Shown one piece after another: positions 53,259 through 61,852 of a DNA stretch of 64,000 nt. Each line of letters opens with the position of its first letter. Within the stretch, counting starts at the first letter, position 1. The notes beneath the pieces are model-generated. The model did not search any database. It was not told where the DNA came from and saw nothing but the letters and a program-made list of their open reading frames with translations. This DNA is from Saccharopolyspora sp. NFXS83 (GTDB lineage: Bacteria; Actinomycetota; Actinomycetes; Mycobacteriales; Pseudonocardiaceae): assembly GCF_026241095.1 (NCBI RefSeq), contig NZ_JAPFGB010000003.1:1-64000 (forward strand), in the 5' to 3' direction. Position numbers and translations under genes: made by a program.

Positions 53259-54316
53259 GTGAGGGGTGTGGTTGTGGGTTACTCGATTTCGGGGGAAGCT
53301 GAGATCAGTGCGATTCGCACACTTCTCGCTGCCATGGATATAGACCCGTCAGGCTTGGCGAGCGAAGCTGGCGGCCACAAGAAAAGTCCGACGTTTGCGG
53401 AGTATCTTCCGGAGGTCGAGAGGGCGGTATCGGAGTCCAGTGCTCGTGTGTACGCGCCGTACTGGCGCAGGTTGGTCCAGGTGTGGGGTGAGCGCGGTTG
53501 GATGAACCCAGCGCTTCCGAGATCAAACAGCTCGCGTGGCGGATGAAGGACGAGGCCGTCACTCGTAGGAACACCCGCGGTGGGCGTAGCGCCGCGGAGC
53601 ATCTCGTTGGCGCTGTGCGCTGCATTTACAGTCATGCGGAGTCCGACGGGTTGATCGACGAGGTGAAGAACCCCGCCCGCCGGGTTGCCAAGCCTCGTCG
53701 TCTGCCGAGCACTCGTCGCGCCTTGCCGGCCAGCAGGATCGCGGAGCTGAACAAGGTCGCCTCGTGCACGGGCAACGATCCGGACTTGGACGCGCTCCTG
53801 CTTCGGCTGCACATGGAGACGGCGTGTCGTCGTGGGGGAGCGTTGGCGGTTCGCCCGCGTGATCTGGATGTGGATCAGTGCTTGGTCTTGCTGCGGGAGA
53901 AGAGGGAGACCGTGCGTTGGCAGCCGGTGTCGCCCACGTTGATGCGAGCACTGCGAGAGCATGCCCAGGCGCGGGGCGACGATGATCGCGACGGGCAGCT
54001 GTTGCGGTATGTCGATGGTGCTCCGATTTCGCGGCGACGGTACGACCACCTGTGGCATCGGCTCGGTCGGCACTTGCCGTGGGTGGCTGCGCAGCAGATC
54101 ACGACGCATTGGTTGCGGCACACCACGTTGACCTGGGTGGAGCGGCACTTCGGTTATGCGGTCGCGCGCGAGTTCGCGGGTCACGCGGTCGGCAGTGGCG
54201 ACGGCGGTGCTACCGCGACCTACGTGCGTGCGGATCTTGGCGAGGTCGCTGCGGCGTTGGCGGCGTTGACGGGGGAGCCCCATCCGTTGGCCGGTGGTGA
54301 GCGGACTCGTCGATGA
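53259..54316 (+). pseudogene. tyrosine recombinase of cassette A, 1-bp frameshift
   Basis: The first frame (from GTG 53259) holds the N-terminal core-binding part ending SARVYAPYWRRLVQVWGERG. At about 53497 one base is missing, and the protein continues in another frame with LDEPSASEIKQLAWRMKDEA through ATYVRADLGE. The joined product aligns end to end with the intact protein at 54476-55522, including the catalytic HWLRHTTLTW and the Tyr in TYVRA. It is probably inactive, unless the frameshift is a sequencing error. Confidence 0.85.
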
Positions 54317-54327
54317 ACTTCCCCGGA

Positions 54328-54359
54328 GCCGTGAGCAGACAGATACGCTTGCTCACGGC
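54328..54359. terminator. hairpin between converging recombinase genes
   Basis: GCCGTGAGCA and TGCTCACGGC form a perfect 10-bp stem around a 12-base loop. It lies 12 bases after the stop of the plus-strand recombinase and about 116 bases from the stop of the minus-strand one. It could serve both directions. No long T-run is present. Confidence 0.5.
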
Positions 54360-54475
54360 CGGGTTGGTTACGTCTTATTGTCGCTCGGATGCCGGAACCG
54401 CCTGCTAGGGCGTGGCCCGGACGGTGGCGCTCCACGCTATTTCTGGAAGCCGGACCCTCCGTTGAGGAATGCCGG

Positions 54476-55522
54476 TCACTGTTCCCGTCCAGTGGGGCGC
54501 GCCAATGGATGGGGTTCGCCGGTGAGTGCCGCGAGTGCGGCGGCGGTTTCGTCGATGCCGGCTCGGATGTAGGTCGTGGTGGTGCCGTCTCCTCCGGCGG
54601 TGTCGGTGTGTCCGGCGTAGGCGCGGGCGACGGCGTAGCCGAAGTGGCGTTCGACCCAGGTGAGGGTGGTGTGCCTGAGCCAGTGGGTGCTGATCTGTTG
54701 GGTGGCGACCCACGGCAGGTGGCGTCCGATGCGAAGCCACAGGTGGTCGTAGCGGCGGGTGGTGATGGGTTCGCCGTGGCGGTAGCGCAGGAGTTGCCCG
54801 CCGGATTCGGCGGCGCCGCGGTGTTCGGCGTGTTCCTGGAGTCCGCGCATCAAGGTCGGTGAGACCGGTTGCCAGCGTGCTGTTCCTCCTTTCTCGTGAA
54901 GCAGCACCAGGCATTGCTGCGGATCCAGATCTCGTGCGGTGAGGGCGAGTGCTCCGCCGCGGCGGCAGGCGGTCTCGGTGTGCAGCCGGATCAGGAGCGC
55001 GTCGAGTGTCGGATCGTTTCCCGTGGTCGCCGCGACGTGGTTGATTTCGGTGAGTCCGGAGTCGGGTAGGCCGCGTCGTGTGGTGGGGAGTCTGCGTGGT
55101 TTCGGTACTCGTTTTGCGGGGTTGTCGCCGTCGGTGATCCAGCCGTCGGCGACGGCGTGGTTGTACACGCACCGCAGTGCGGCGATGAGGTGTTCGGCCG
55201 CACCCCGGCCACCACGGGCGTTGCGTCGGGCCACGACGTGGGTCTTGACGTGCTCGGCCAGTTGTTTGATTTCCAGCGCGGTGGGTTCGTCGAGTCGGCG
55301 TCGTCCCCAGTGCTCGATGATCCGGTTCCAGTACGAGCCGTAGACCCGCTTCGTTCCTGCCGAGACGGCTTGGGCGACCTTCGGGATGTAGTCGGCGAAG
55401 GTCGGCGCGACCTGCTTGGGCTGTGGGTGGGCGACCAGGTCCTCTGGGGACAGGCCCATGCGCGCGAGCACCAAGCGCGCCGCATCGAGCTCGGCACCTG
55501 AAGCGGAGTGCTTCTCGTTCAT
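54476..55522 (-). CDS. tyrosine recombinase of cassette B, intact
   Basis: 348 aa from ATG 55522, which overlaps the stop of the AbrB-like gene (ATGA). The core-binding domain is FADYIPKVAQAVSAGTKRVY to EIKQLAEHVKTHVVARRN. Catalytic residues are Arg in ETACRRGGALALT, HWLRHTTLTWVERHFGYAVA, and the nucleophilic Tyr in TTTTYIRAG. Close relatives are typically encoded beside AbrB-like genes in actinomycetes. It faces the broken copy A, which is about the same length and about two-thirds identical by eye. Confidence 0.9.
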   Translation of the reverse strand: MNEKHSASGAELDAARLVLARMGLSPEDLVAHPQPKQVAPTFADYIPKVAQAVSAGTKRVYGSYWNRIIEHWGRRRLDEPTALEIKQLAEHVKTHVVARRNARGGRGAAEHLIAALRCVYNHAVADGWITDGDNPAKRVPKPRRLPTTRRGLPDSGLTEINHVAATTGNDPTLDALLIRLHTETACRRGGALALTARDLDPQQCLVLLHEKGGTARWQPVSPTLMRGLQEHAEHRGAAESGGQLLRYRHGEPITTRRYDHLWLRIGRHLPWVATQQISTHWLRHTTLTWVERHFGYAVARAYAGHTDTAGGDGTTTTYIRAGIDETAAALAALTGEPHPLARPTGREQ

Positions 55523-55995
55523 GCGTGCTCACCCCCGAACATCCGGGCGTGGGGTTCGGCGAGGAGTGAGTCGAGCACCGGCATGGTGTGCACCGCGAGT
55601 GCGTCGTGGGCGGGCTCGGCGGCGAGCAGCACCCGTTGGCCTGGCTGGAGTGCACACCAATGACGCACGGCGGCGGGCAACCGCAGATGTCCTTGTGAGG
55701 TCAGCGAGAACACCCCGTCCTCGCGGCAGGCGACCAGCACCGAGCCCGCCACCGCACGGAGGTCGAGGCGTTGACCGGCGATCCAGCCCAGGGAGCGGAC
55801 CACCGACCGGTCCGACACTCGTCCACGGGAATCCACCGAAGCGACCGCGCACACCCGGGAGGTCGCCTCGGGCGCTTCCGCGAGTTCGGGCAGCGGGAGC
55901 TCCCGGCGAACTCGCCCGCTCACAGGAGCCGACTCGGACTCCGAGCGCCGCGGCGGAACCACGCCAGGGACAGTCCGCTCACTCACGACGACCAC
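55519..55995 (-). CDS. AbrB-like regulator of recombinase cassette B
   Basis: 158 aa from GTG 55995 (GTG 55986 is an alternative). The N-terminus is acidic and disordered. From residue ~48 it reads CAVASVDSRGRVSDRSVVRS, then QGHLRLPAAVRHWCALQPGQ, the same AbrB-type pattern as the 52739-53248 protein. It is co-directional with, and overlaps, the intact recombinase. It may repress its own cassette. I infer this from the arrangement only. Confidence 0.75.
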   Translation of the reverse strand: MVVVSERTVPGVVPPRRSESESAPVSGRVRRELPLPELAEAPEATSRVCAVASVDSRGRVSDRSVVRSLGWIAGQRLDLRAVAGSVLVACREDGVFSLTSQGHLRLPAAVRHWCALQPGQRVLLAAEPAHDALAVHTMPVLDSLLAEPHARMFGGEHA

Positions 55996-56020
55996 CCCCG
56001 CAGGGGGCCGAACAGCAGAA

Positions 56021-56054
56021 CAAGGCGGCAGCGCCCGAAGCGCTCACCGCCTTG
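56021..56054. repeat. strong nested hairpin in the 55996-56358 gap
   Basis: CAAGGCGG pairs with CCGCCTTG, and an inner AGCGC pairs with GCGCT around CCGAA. It lies 26 bases upstream of the minus-strand AbrB-like gene, in its leader. The remaining gap holds only promoter-like, less GC-rich DNA and no gene I can identify. Confidence 0.55.
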
Positions 56055-56358
56055 CCGACAACACCGTATGATCCATATTCTTGTAGCGAATCGGCTACGC
56101 ATGCGTGTCCGAGGGGGGACTTGCACGCTAACTACACGCCTTCTGCTTCCCGAAAAGGATTGAGGCAGGGGGTTTTTGCTGTTCCGCTTGTCCTACCTGG
56201 GACGGCTTGGCGGGACGGACGGGTTTGCTTTGTGACCAGCGAGAATGTCCGCTGATGCGCGGTCGAGACAGGTGCTGTCGGATGTCCTGGCGTGTGCCCG
56301 AAAAGCCCCGTGGTACATGTAGCGGGCGCTCGGTTTCGGGACACGATTACGTGCCGCG

Positions 56359-56760
56359 CTACAGCGTGGTGAACCCTGCCGGGCCCGCCTGCCAGTTCAG
56401 GCAGGCCTGGACCACTCCGGTGAGCATGCCCAGCCGGGCGGACTCGCTGACGAACCGGCGGACGTGCAGCGCGCTGGAACTCAACTCCGGCCGACGCAAC
56501 CGGATATTGCTGGAAGAATCGACGAGGTAGGAGGTCAGCAGCCGAAGCTCGTTCAGCCACGTCTGGTAGCGCAGCTTGTGATCGAAGTTCTGCACCGCCA
56601 GCGCGTTCGCACTGATCACGTCGGCCAACGCCACGGGCAGTCGGCTGGGTGGATGTCGCATTTCGACGCTGTCCAGCGTCGCGTCAGGATCACCGGCGAC
56701 CGACCACACGAAATGCCTCAACCGCACCCATCCCACAACGGGCAGCGTAGCTGTCGTCAC
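56359..56760 (-). CDS. hypothetical protein, helical
   Basis: 133 aa from GTG 56760 (TTG 56769 is also in frame). The sequence is coherent and mostly helical: VALADVISANALAVQNFDHK, QTWLNELRLLTSYLVDSSSN, HVRRFVSESARLGMLTGVVQ. No motif, signal peptide or membrane segment is evident. I do not recognise it. It lies between the recombinase cassettes and the DISARM-like operon, on the opposite strand to the latter. It may be part of that defence neighbourhood or simply a passenger. Confidence 0.5.
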   Translation of the reverse strand: MTTATLPVVGWVRLRHFVWSVAGDPDATLDSVEMRHPPSRLPVALADVISANALAVQNFDHKLRYQTWLNELRLLTSYLVDSSSNIRLRRPELSSSALHVRRFVSESARLGMLTGVVQACLNWQAGPAGFTTL

Positions 56761-57113
56761 CTGCTGCAACGGTAATCAGACCACCGCGAGGTTTCGGCGA
56801 CATCGTGTACAACCTGCCTTCGCTGGTCTGTCATTTTTCCAATTGGCATATACCGAACCTGCTCGAAGACTGGGCTGTTCGGGTTAACTGGGAGCGGATT
56901 TCACAAATCTCGAGCCAAGTCCCACCGAGGCGTTGTAACTTGTGTCGCGGCTTTGACGACACAGCCACGTAGCCCGACAGTTGCTTTCCTTTGGGGGGAC
57001 CAAAATGTGCGCTGCCCGCCTCCAGTGAGCCTGCACGCGGTGAACGCTCACCGCCGAACCAACTGACCGATCGCTCCGTCATCGACCGTAGCCCGAACCG
57101 GACGTGCCCACAG
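56761..57113 (+). other. upstream region of the DISARM-like operon
   Basis: These 353 bases are less GC-rich than the rest (stretches such as TTTTTCCAATTGGCATATAC). They probably hold the operon promoter. A short TTTGG-GGGGA-CCAAA repeat lies near 56990. The frame of the first gene is open from TTG 56991, but the 41 extra residues are low quality. Confidence 0.45.
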
Positions 57114-58694
57114 ATGCGAATGATTCCGGACCGCGTGCCGAGCGGATCCAGTCAGGCCGAACGCCGAATTTTCCAGGAACTGCGCGAATTAGAGGTCCCT
57201 GAGTGGACCGTGGCGCTGCACAGCCTCAATCTTCCCGAACACGTGCGAAAACGGGTGTGCGAGATCGACTTTCTGCTGGTGGGGGAACGCGGCCTGCTTG
57301 CCTTGGAGGTCAAGGGCGGCGTCGTGTCCTGTCGAAAAGGCATCTGGCACAGCCGGGATCTGCGCGGTAGACGCCACCGGCTCAAGGAAAGCCCGCTTGA
57401 GCAGGCCAGCACGGCGATGTTCTCCCTCGAAAATCGCCTGCGCAACCACTTCGGCGCGGAGCTGCCCGGACGCACCGTCTTCGCCCACGGGGTGGTCCTG
57501 CCCGACTGCGACTTCGACGTCGCCAGCGCTGAGTGGGATCCCGCGATGGTGATGGACGCACACCAGATCGCCACGACCGGCTGGAAGGCGTGGCTGGACG
57601 CGCTCGGCACGTTCTGGGAGGAGAAGCCCGGCAGCCGTGCCCGCCTGTCAGCCGCCGATGTGAAGCGCTATCTGGAATTCCTGCGTCCGGACTTCGACCA
57701 GATCCCGACGCTGCGGCAGTTGAGCCAGCAGGTGGAGGCCGACCTGACGGCGCTCACGCAGCAGCAGTACCGCGCACTCGATCTCGGTCGCAGCAACGAC
57801 CGGATTATCTTCGAAGGCGGTGCGGGGACGGGAAAGACCATGCTCGCGGCGGAGATCTGCCGCCGGTCCGCAGATTCGGGTGTGCGGGTCCTGATGACCT
57901 GCCGGAGTGGTGTCCTAGCAACGTTCGTCGGTGATCAGCCCGGCCTCGAGAAAGCGACTGTGGTTCCGTTCCACCGCGTGGCCGAGTTCGACGCCGCGAG
58001 CTTCGACCTCGTCGTCGTCGACGAGGCGCAGGACCTGATCAACACGGCCGACTTAGAGGCGATCGACCGCGTGCTCGCGGGCGGACTCGCAGACGGCCGA
58101 TGGATCTTCCTGCTCGACTCGAACAACCAACGCGGCCTGGTCGGGCACTACGAGGCGGAGGCGATGGCGAGCCTGAACAGGCAGCGCCCGGCGAAGTTAG
58201 TGTTGGTCGACAACTGCCGCAACACGAGCGAGATCGTAACGGCGACGCAGCAGCGCACTGGTGCCGACTTGGGCGTGACCACCGCGGGTCACGGCCTTGA
58301 GGTGAGCGTACTTGAGCCACCCGTCAACGAAGCCGGACGGGCCATCGGGGAGGTACTCGACCAGTTGGTCGACGATCAGGTCCCGCTTGAGCACGTCGTC
58401 CTGCTTTCAGCACGCGACTTCGCTGAGTCCGTGTTCGGCTCGCTTCCCCCGGTATGGCGGCAGCGCGTTGATCTCCTCGATCTCATCCGACTGCGCAGCC
58501 CGACGCCTGGGCGCATCGGATTCGCCGACATCGCTCGGTTCAAGGGCCTGGAGAGTCCGTTCGTGCTGCTGGAATCCCCGCCCCCGGTCGACACCAATGC
58601 CGCGCGCACGGAGCTGTACGTCGGGATGACGAGAGCGCGAGCGGCTCTCTGGGTGGTCAGCCCGATCTCACCGGCACGGCAGGGCCAGGCCTGA
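57114..58694 (+). CDS. NERD-nuclease / UvrD-like helicase, first gene of DISARM-like operon
   Basis: 526 aa from ATG 57114; ATG 57120 is equally possible and neither has a good SD. Residues ~15-130 form a NERD (nuclease-related) domain with Asp52, Glu65 and Lys67 in CEIDFLLVGERG and LLALEVKGG. From ~225 a superfamily 1 ATPase follows: Walker A GGAGTGKTMLA (Lys241), Walker B DLVVVDEAQDL (303-304), and a C-terminal LYVGMTRARAALWVV motif VI. Such NERD-helicases occur in several defence islands. It ends in TGATG overlap with DrmA. It is not one of the canonical DISARM subunits, so it may replace DrmD/DrmE-type functions. Confidence 0.88.
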   Translation: MRMIPDRVPSGSSQAERRIFQELRELEVPEWTVALHSLNLPEHVRKRVCEIDFLLVGERGLLALEVKGGVVSCRKGIWHSRDLRGRRHRLKESPLEQASTAMFSLENRLRNHFGAELPGRTVFAHGVVLPDCDFDVASAEWDPAMVMDAHQIATTGWKAWLDALGTFWEEKPGSRARLSAADVKRYLEFLRPDFDQIPTLRQLSQQVEADLTALTQQQYRALDLGRSNDRIIFEGGAGTGKTMLAAEICRRSADSGVRVLMTCRSGVLATFVGDQPGLEKATVVPFHRVAEFDAASFDLVVVDEAQDLINTADLEAIDRVLAGGLADGRWIFLLDSNNQRGLVGHYEAEAMASLNRQRPAKLVLVDNCRNTSEIVTATQQRTGADLGVTTAGHGLEVSVLEPPVNEAGRAIGEVLDQLVDDQVPLEHVVLLSARDFAESVFGSLPPVWRQRVDLLDLIRLRSPTPGRIGFADIARFKGLESPFVLLESPPPVDTNAARTELYVGMTRARAALWVVSPISPARQGQA

Positions 58695-61600
58695 TGCCCG
58701 TGGAAACCGGATTCCCCGACCGGGACGCCGTGCTGAACTACCTGCACGACCAACTGATCGGGCCGATCGACGGCTCCGACGAGTTGCTCGAGGAGAAGCC
58801 CCATGAACGCTACCTGACGGGCATCCTCTACCCGCAGGCTCCAACGACCGGCAACGAGCAGGAACTGGCCGGCTACGAAGAAGAGCTCGTCGATGAGGGC
58901 GCTGGTCAGCTTGGCGACGACAACGAGGATGACCCGATCACGTTGTCCGGCCAGACACGGCCGAGTTCGGTGGGCATCAGCTTCGTCGCAACGGCTTGGA
59001 CACCTGTCGAGGTCGGCGTCCGGGCCGGTCTCTACACCTGGCAGGAGCCTGACGAGTGGCGGCGCGAAGCCGTTGACCTCACCGGGGAGCACGCGGTTCG
59101 GCTCGCTCCGGGCAGATCAGGAGTCGTTTGCGCACGGAGCCTGTCGCTGCTCGATGGAAGAGCGTCGATACAAGTGCGTTGGCGCCCGAATGCCAGCGGA
59201 GCTGTCGTGACGGTCGTGCTGATCAACAACCGGCCGCAGCGCGAGAACCGCAGGGTCGACAGTTCCGACTGCTTGTTCCAGGTCGAGCTGCACTGTCGGC
59301 CGACCTCGGGCGAGATCGCTCGGTATCCGGGTAGGCGTCACCTCGACGACTCGGACGAGGAAGCCGAACTGGGGCTGCAGTACCGCAACGTGCCCGTTTA
59401 CGCGATCGGCCACGGAAGCGCCGCCACGTGGGACCGCGGTGGCGGTCCCACCAGAGCCGTCTGCACGACCTTCCTACCCGTCCACGTCGTACCCGATGTC
59501 GCCTTCGACGTCCCCGGATCGCAGGCGGTGTTCCGGCTCAGCCGCCTAGCCGGCATCGAGGCTGCTCCCGAGCGGATCACGTCCGAACTGACCGCCTTCG
59601 TGACCGCCTACGAGGAGTGGATCAGGGACACCCGCACATCGCTTGCGCGGGACATGCCCGAGCACTTGGCGAAGGCTGCCGACAGGCTGCTCGAGCGGGC
59701 GGATATCGCCAGCGGACGAATGCGGAGGGGTATCGATCTCCTGACCGAGCCGCGGGTTCGCCGAGCCTTCGCCCTGGCGAACAGGGCCATGCTCATGCAG
59801 ATGCTGCACAGCGCACCCGACCTCGCCGGAACCCCGCACGCTCCGTCTGCCGCACCCGACGACGTTGAGCCTGATTACGCCAATGCCGAGCACACCTGGC
59901 GCCCGTTCCAGTTGGGATTCCTGCTCCTGACGATCGAGGGGGTGGTGACGGACGGAGACGACCGCGATCTCGTCGACCTGATCTGGTTCCCCACTGGCGG
60001 TGGTAAGACCGAGGCGTACCTCGCGCTCGCCGCGTTCACGATCATGTACCGGCGGATCATCTTGGGCGACCGGGGAGCTGGCACGACCGTGATCACCAGG
60101 TACACTCTGCGGTTGCTCACCACCCAACAGTTCCAGCGCGCCGCCACGATGGTGATCGCGTGTGAGAAGCTCCGCCTCGATCAGCCCGACGAACTGGGGA
60201 GCACACCGATCTCCATCGGGATCTGGGTTGGTGGTTCGAACACCCCGAACACCTTCTCGGAAGCACGAAAACTGCTGGAAACACTTGAGAGCGGTGGCAT
60301 TTCTTCAGGCCAGGGCTTCCAGGTGGAGACCTGTCCCTGGTGCGGAACCCGGATCGTGCCTGGCACGCCCGAGGACGAGCAGACCTGGGGCATCACGGCC
60401 ACCAACAACGCCTTCCGGATCCGATGCCTCAACACCTCCTGCCCGTTCACCACCGGACTGCCGATATCGTCGGTCGACGAGGACCTCTACGCCAACCCAC
60501 CCACGATGCTCGTCGGCACGGTGGACAAGTTCGCCAGGGCGGTGTGGAAGGACAGCACCGGCGTTTTCTTCGGCGCCGGGAAGGACCCTGGTCCGTCCCT
60601 GATCATCCAGGACGAGTTCCACCTCATCTCGGGACCGCTGGGCACCATCGTCGGTCTCTACGAGGCGGCGTTCGACGTGTTGATGGCACGCAGCGGGGTC
60701 CGGCCGAAGATCGTCGCCGCGACCGCGACCATCCGAAACGCGGGCGACCAGACCCGAGGGGTGTTCGGCCGCAAAGTGTCCCTGTTCCCCCCTGCTGGCG
60801 TTGACGCCGCCAACTCGTACTTCGTGCGACTGGCGGAGGACAGTCCAGGCCGGGCCTATGTCGGCGTGATGCCCCAGGGACACACTCCGCTCACCGGACT
60901 CGTCCACGTCGCGGCGGCACAACTTCAGGCCCACGTCGAACTCGAGCTGTCCCCGCCCGCCGAGGACTGCTACTCGACACTGATCGCATACCACAACAGC
61001 CTCCGAGAACTGGGCAAGACCATGACTCTCGCGTTGGACGACATCCCGTCCCGCGTGAAGGTCATCGCCGCGGCTGAGGACGCGTACCGGAAGTTGAACG
61101 ACGACAACATCGTTGAGCTCACCAGCAACGTGCCTTCGTTCCGCATCCCGAACATCCTGCAGCGGCTGGCTCGCGAACACCGCGAACAGGACAGCGTCAC
61201 CCTGCTGGCCAGCACGAACATGATCTCGGTGGGTGTGGACATCACCCGGCTGGGCATGATGACGGTAGTCGGCCAGCCGAAGACCACGGCCGAGTACATC
61301 CAGGCGACCAGTCGGGTCGGCCGCAAGGCCAACCGACCGGGGCTGGTGCTCACCTTGTACTCCCCGTCGAAACCCCGCGACCGCTCGCACTACGAGTCGT
61401 TTGTGCCGTACCACTCGACCCTCTACGCCTCGGTCGAGCCGAGCTCGGTCACCCCCTTCTCCGTCGCCGCCCGGGCCCGCGCTCTGCACGCCGACCTCGT
61501 GCTGCTCGTAAGACACGCCCTCGGGCTGAGTCGTGACGCGGATGCGGACCGCTTCGACGCCGAACGCACCGACTTCCGTGACCTCGTGGCGACGTTCCTG

Positions 61601-61852
61601 GAACGAGCGGGAAAAGCCGATCCAACCGAGAAGCGGCGGGTGACCGAACATCTGGACCAACTGGTCGAGCACTGGAGTCGCCTGGTGGTCGAGGCCGAGC
61701 CGGATGGTGGTCTCGTCTACCAGAGCACCGGCAAGGGGCGACTGAAGCTCCTACGGCGGTTCACCGAGCGTGGGGTCGGCTGGCCGACGCTCGACTCCAT
61801 GCGGAGCGTCGACGTGGACACCGAGGTCTGGGTTCGGGGGTCGGGAACATGA
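58694..61852 (+). CDS. drmA: DISARM helicase DrmA
   Basis: 1052 aa from ATG 58694. The N-terminal ~400 residues are specific to the family. The superfamily 2 helicase core has Walker A WFPTGGGKTEAYLA (Lys438), Walker B as DEFH (640-643) in place of DEAH, motif III ATATIRN, and motif VI EYIQATSRVGRKANR. A zinc-like CPWCG...CLNTSCPF insert lies near residue 555. DrmA together with DrmB forms the conserved core of DISARM, which blocks incoming unmethylated phage DNA. The gene overlaps both neighbours by 1-4 bases, so the subunits should be made in fixed ratio. Confidence 0.9.
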   Translation: MPVETGFPDRDAVLNYLHDQLIGPIDGSDELLEEKPHERYLTGILYPQAPTTGNEQELAGYEEELVDEGAGQLGDDNEDDPITLSGQTRPSSVGISFVATAWTPVEVGVRAGLYTWQEPDEWRREAVDLTGEHAVRLAPGRSGVVCARSLSLLDGRASIQVRWRPNASGAVVTVVLINNRPQRENRRVDSSDCLFQVELHCRPTSGEIARYPGRRHLDDSDEEAELGLQYRNVPVYAIGHGSAATWDRGGGPTRAVCTTFLPVHVVPDVAFDVPGSQAVFRLSRLAGIEAAPERITSELTAFVTAYEEWIRDTRTSLARDMPEHLAKAADRLLERADIASGRMRRGIDLLTEPRVRRAFALANRAMLMQMLHSAPDLAGTPHAPSAAPDDVEPDYANAEHTWRPFQLGFLLLTIEGVVTDGDDRDLVDLIWFPTGGGKTEAYLALAAFTIMYRRIILGDRGAGTTVITRYTLRLLTTQQFQRAATMVIACEKLRLDQPDELGSTPISIGIWVGGSNTPNTFSEARKLLETLESGGISSGQGFQVETCPWCGTRIVPGTPEDEQTWGITATNNAFRIRCLNTSCPFTTGLPISSVDEDLYANPPTMLVGTVDKFARAVWKDSTGVFFGAGKDPGPSLIIQDEFHLISGPLGTIVGLYEAAFDVLMARSGVRPKIVAATATIRNAGDQTRGVFGRKVSLFPPAGVDAANSYFVRLAEDSPGRAYVGVMPQGHTPLTGLVHVAAAQLQAHVELELSPPAEDCYSTLIAYHNSLRELGKTMTLALDDIPSRVKVIAAAEDAYRKLNDDNIVELTSNVPSFRIPNILQRLAREHREQDSVTLLASTNMISVGVDITRLGMMTVVGQPKTTAEYIQATSRVGRKANRPGLVLTLYSPSKPRDRSHYESFVPYHSTLYASVEPSSVTPFSVAARARALHADLVLLVRHALGLSRDADADRFDAERTDFRDLVATFLERAGKADPTEKRRVTEHLDQLVEHWSRLVVEAEPDGGLVYQSTGKGRLKLLRRFTERGVGWPTLDSMRSVDVDTEVWVRGSGT

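Noticed and set aside
56991-57113. TTG 56991 as start of the NERD-helicase
   Set aside because: The extra 41 residues are low-complexity and the SD is absent. The NERD domain begins soon after ATG 57114.
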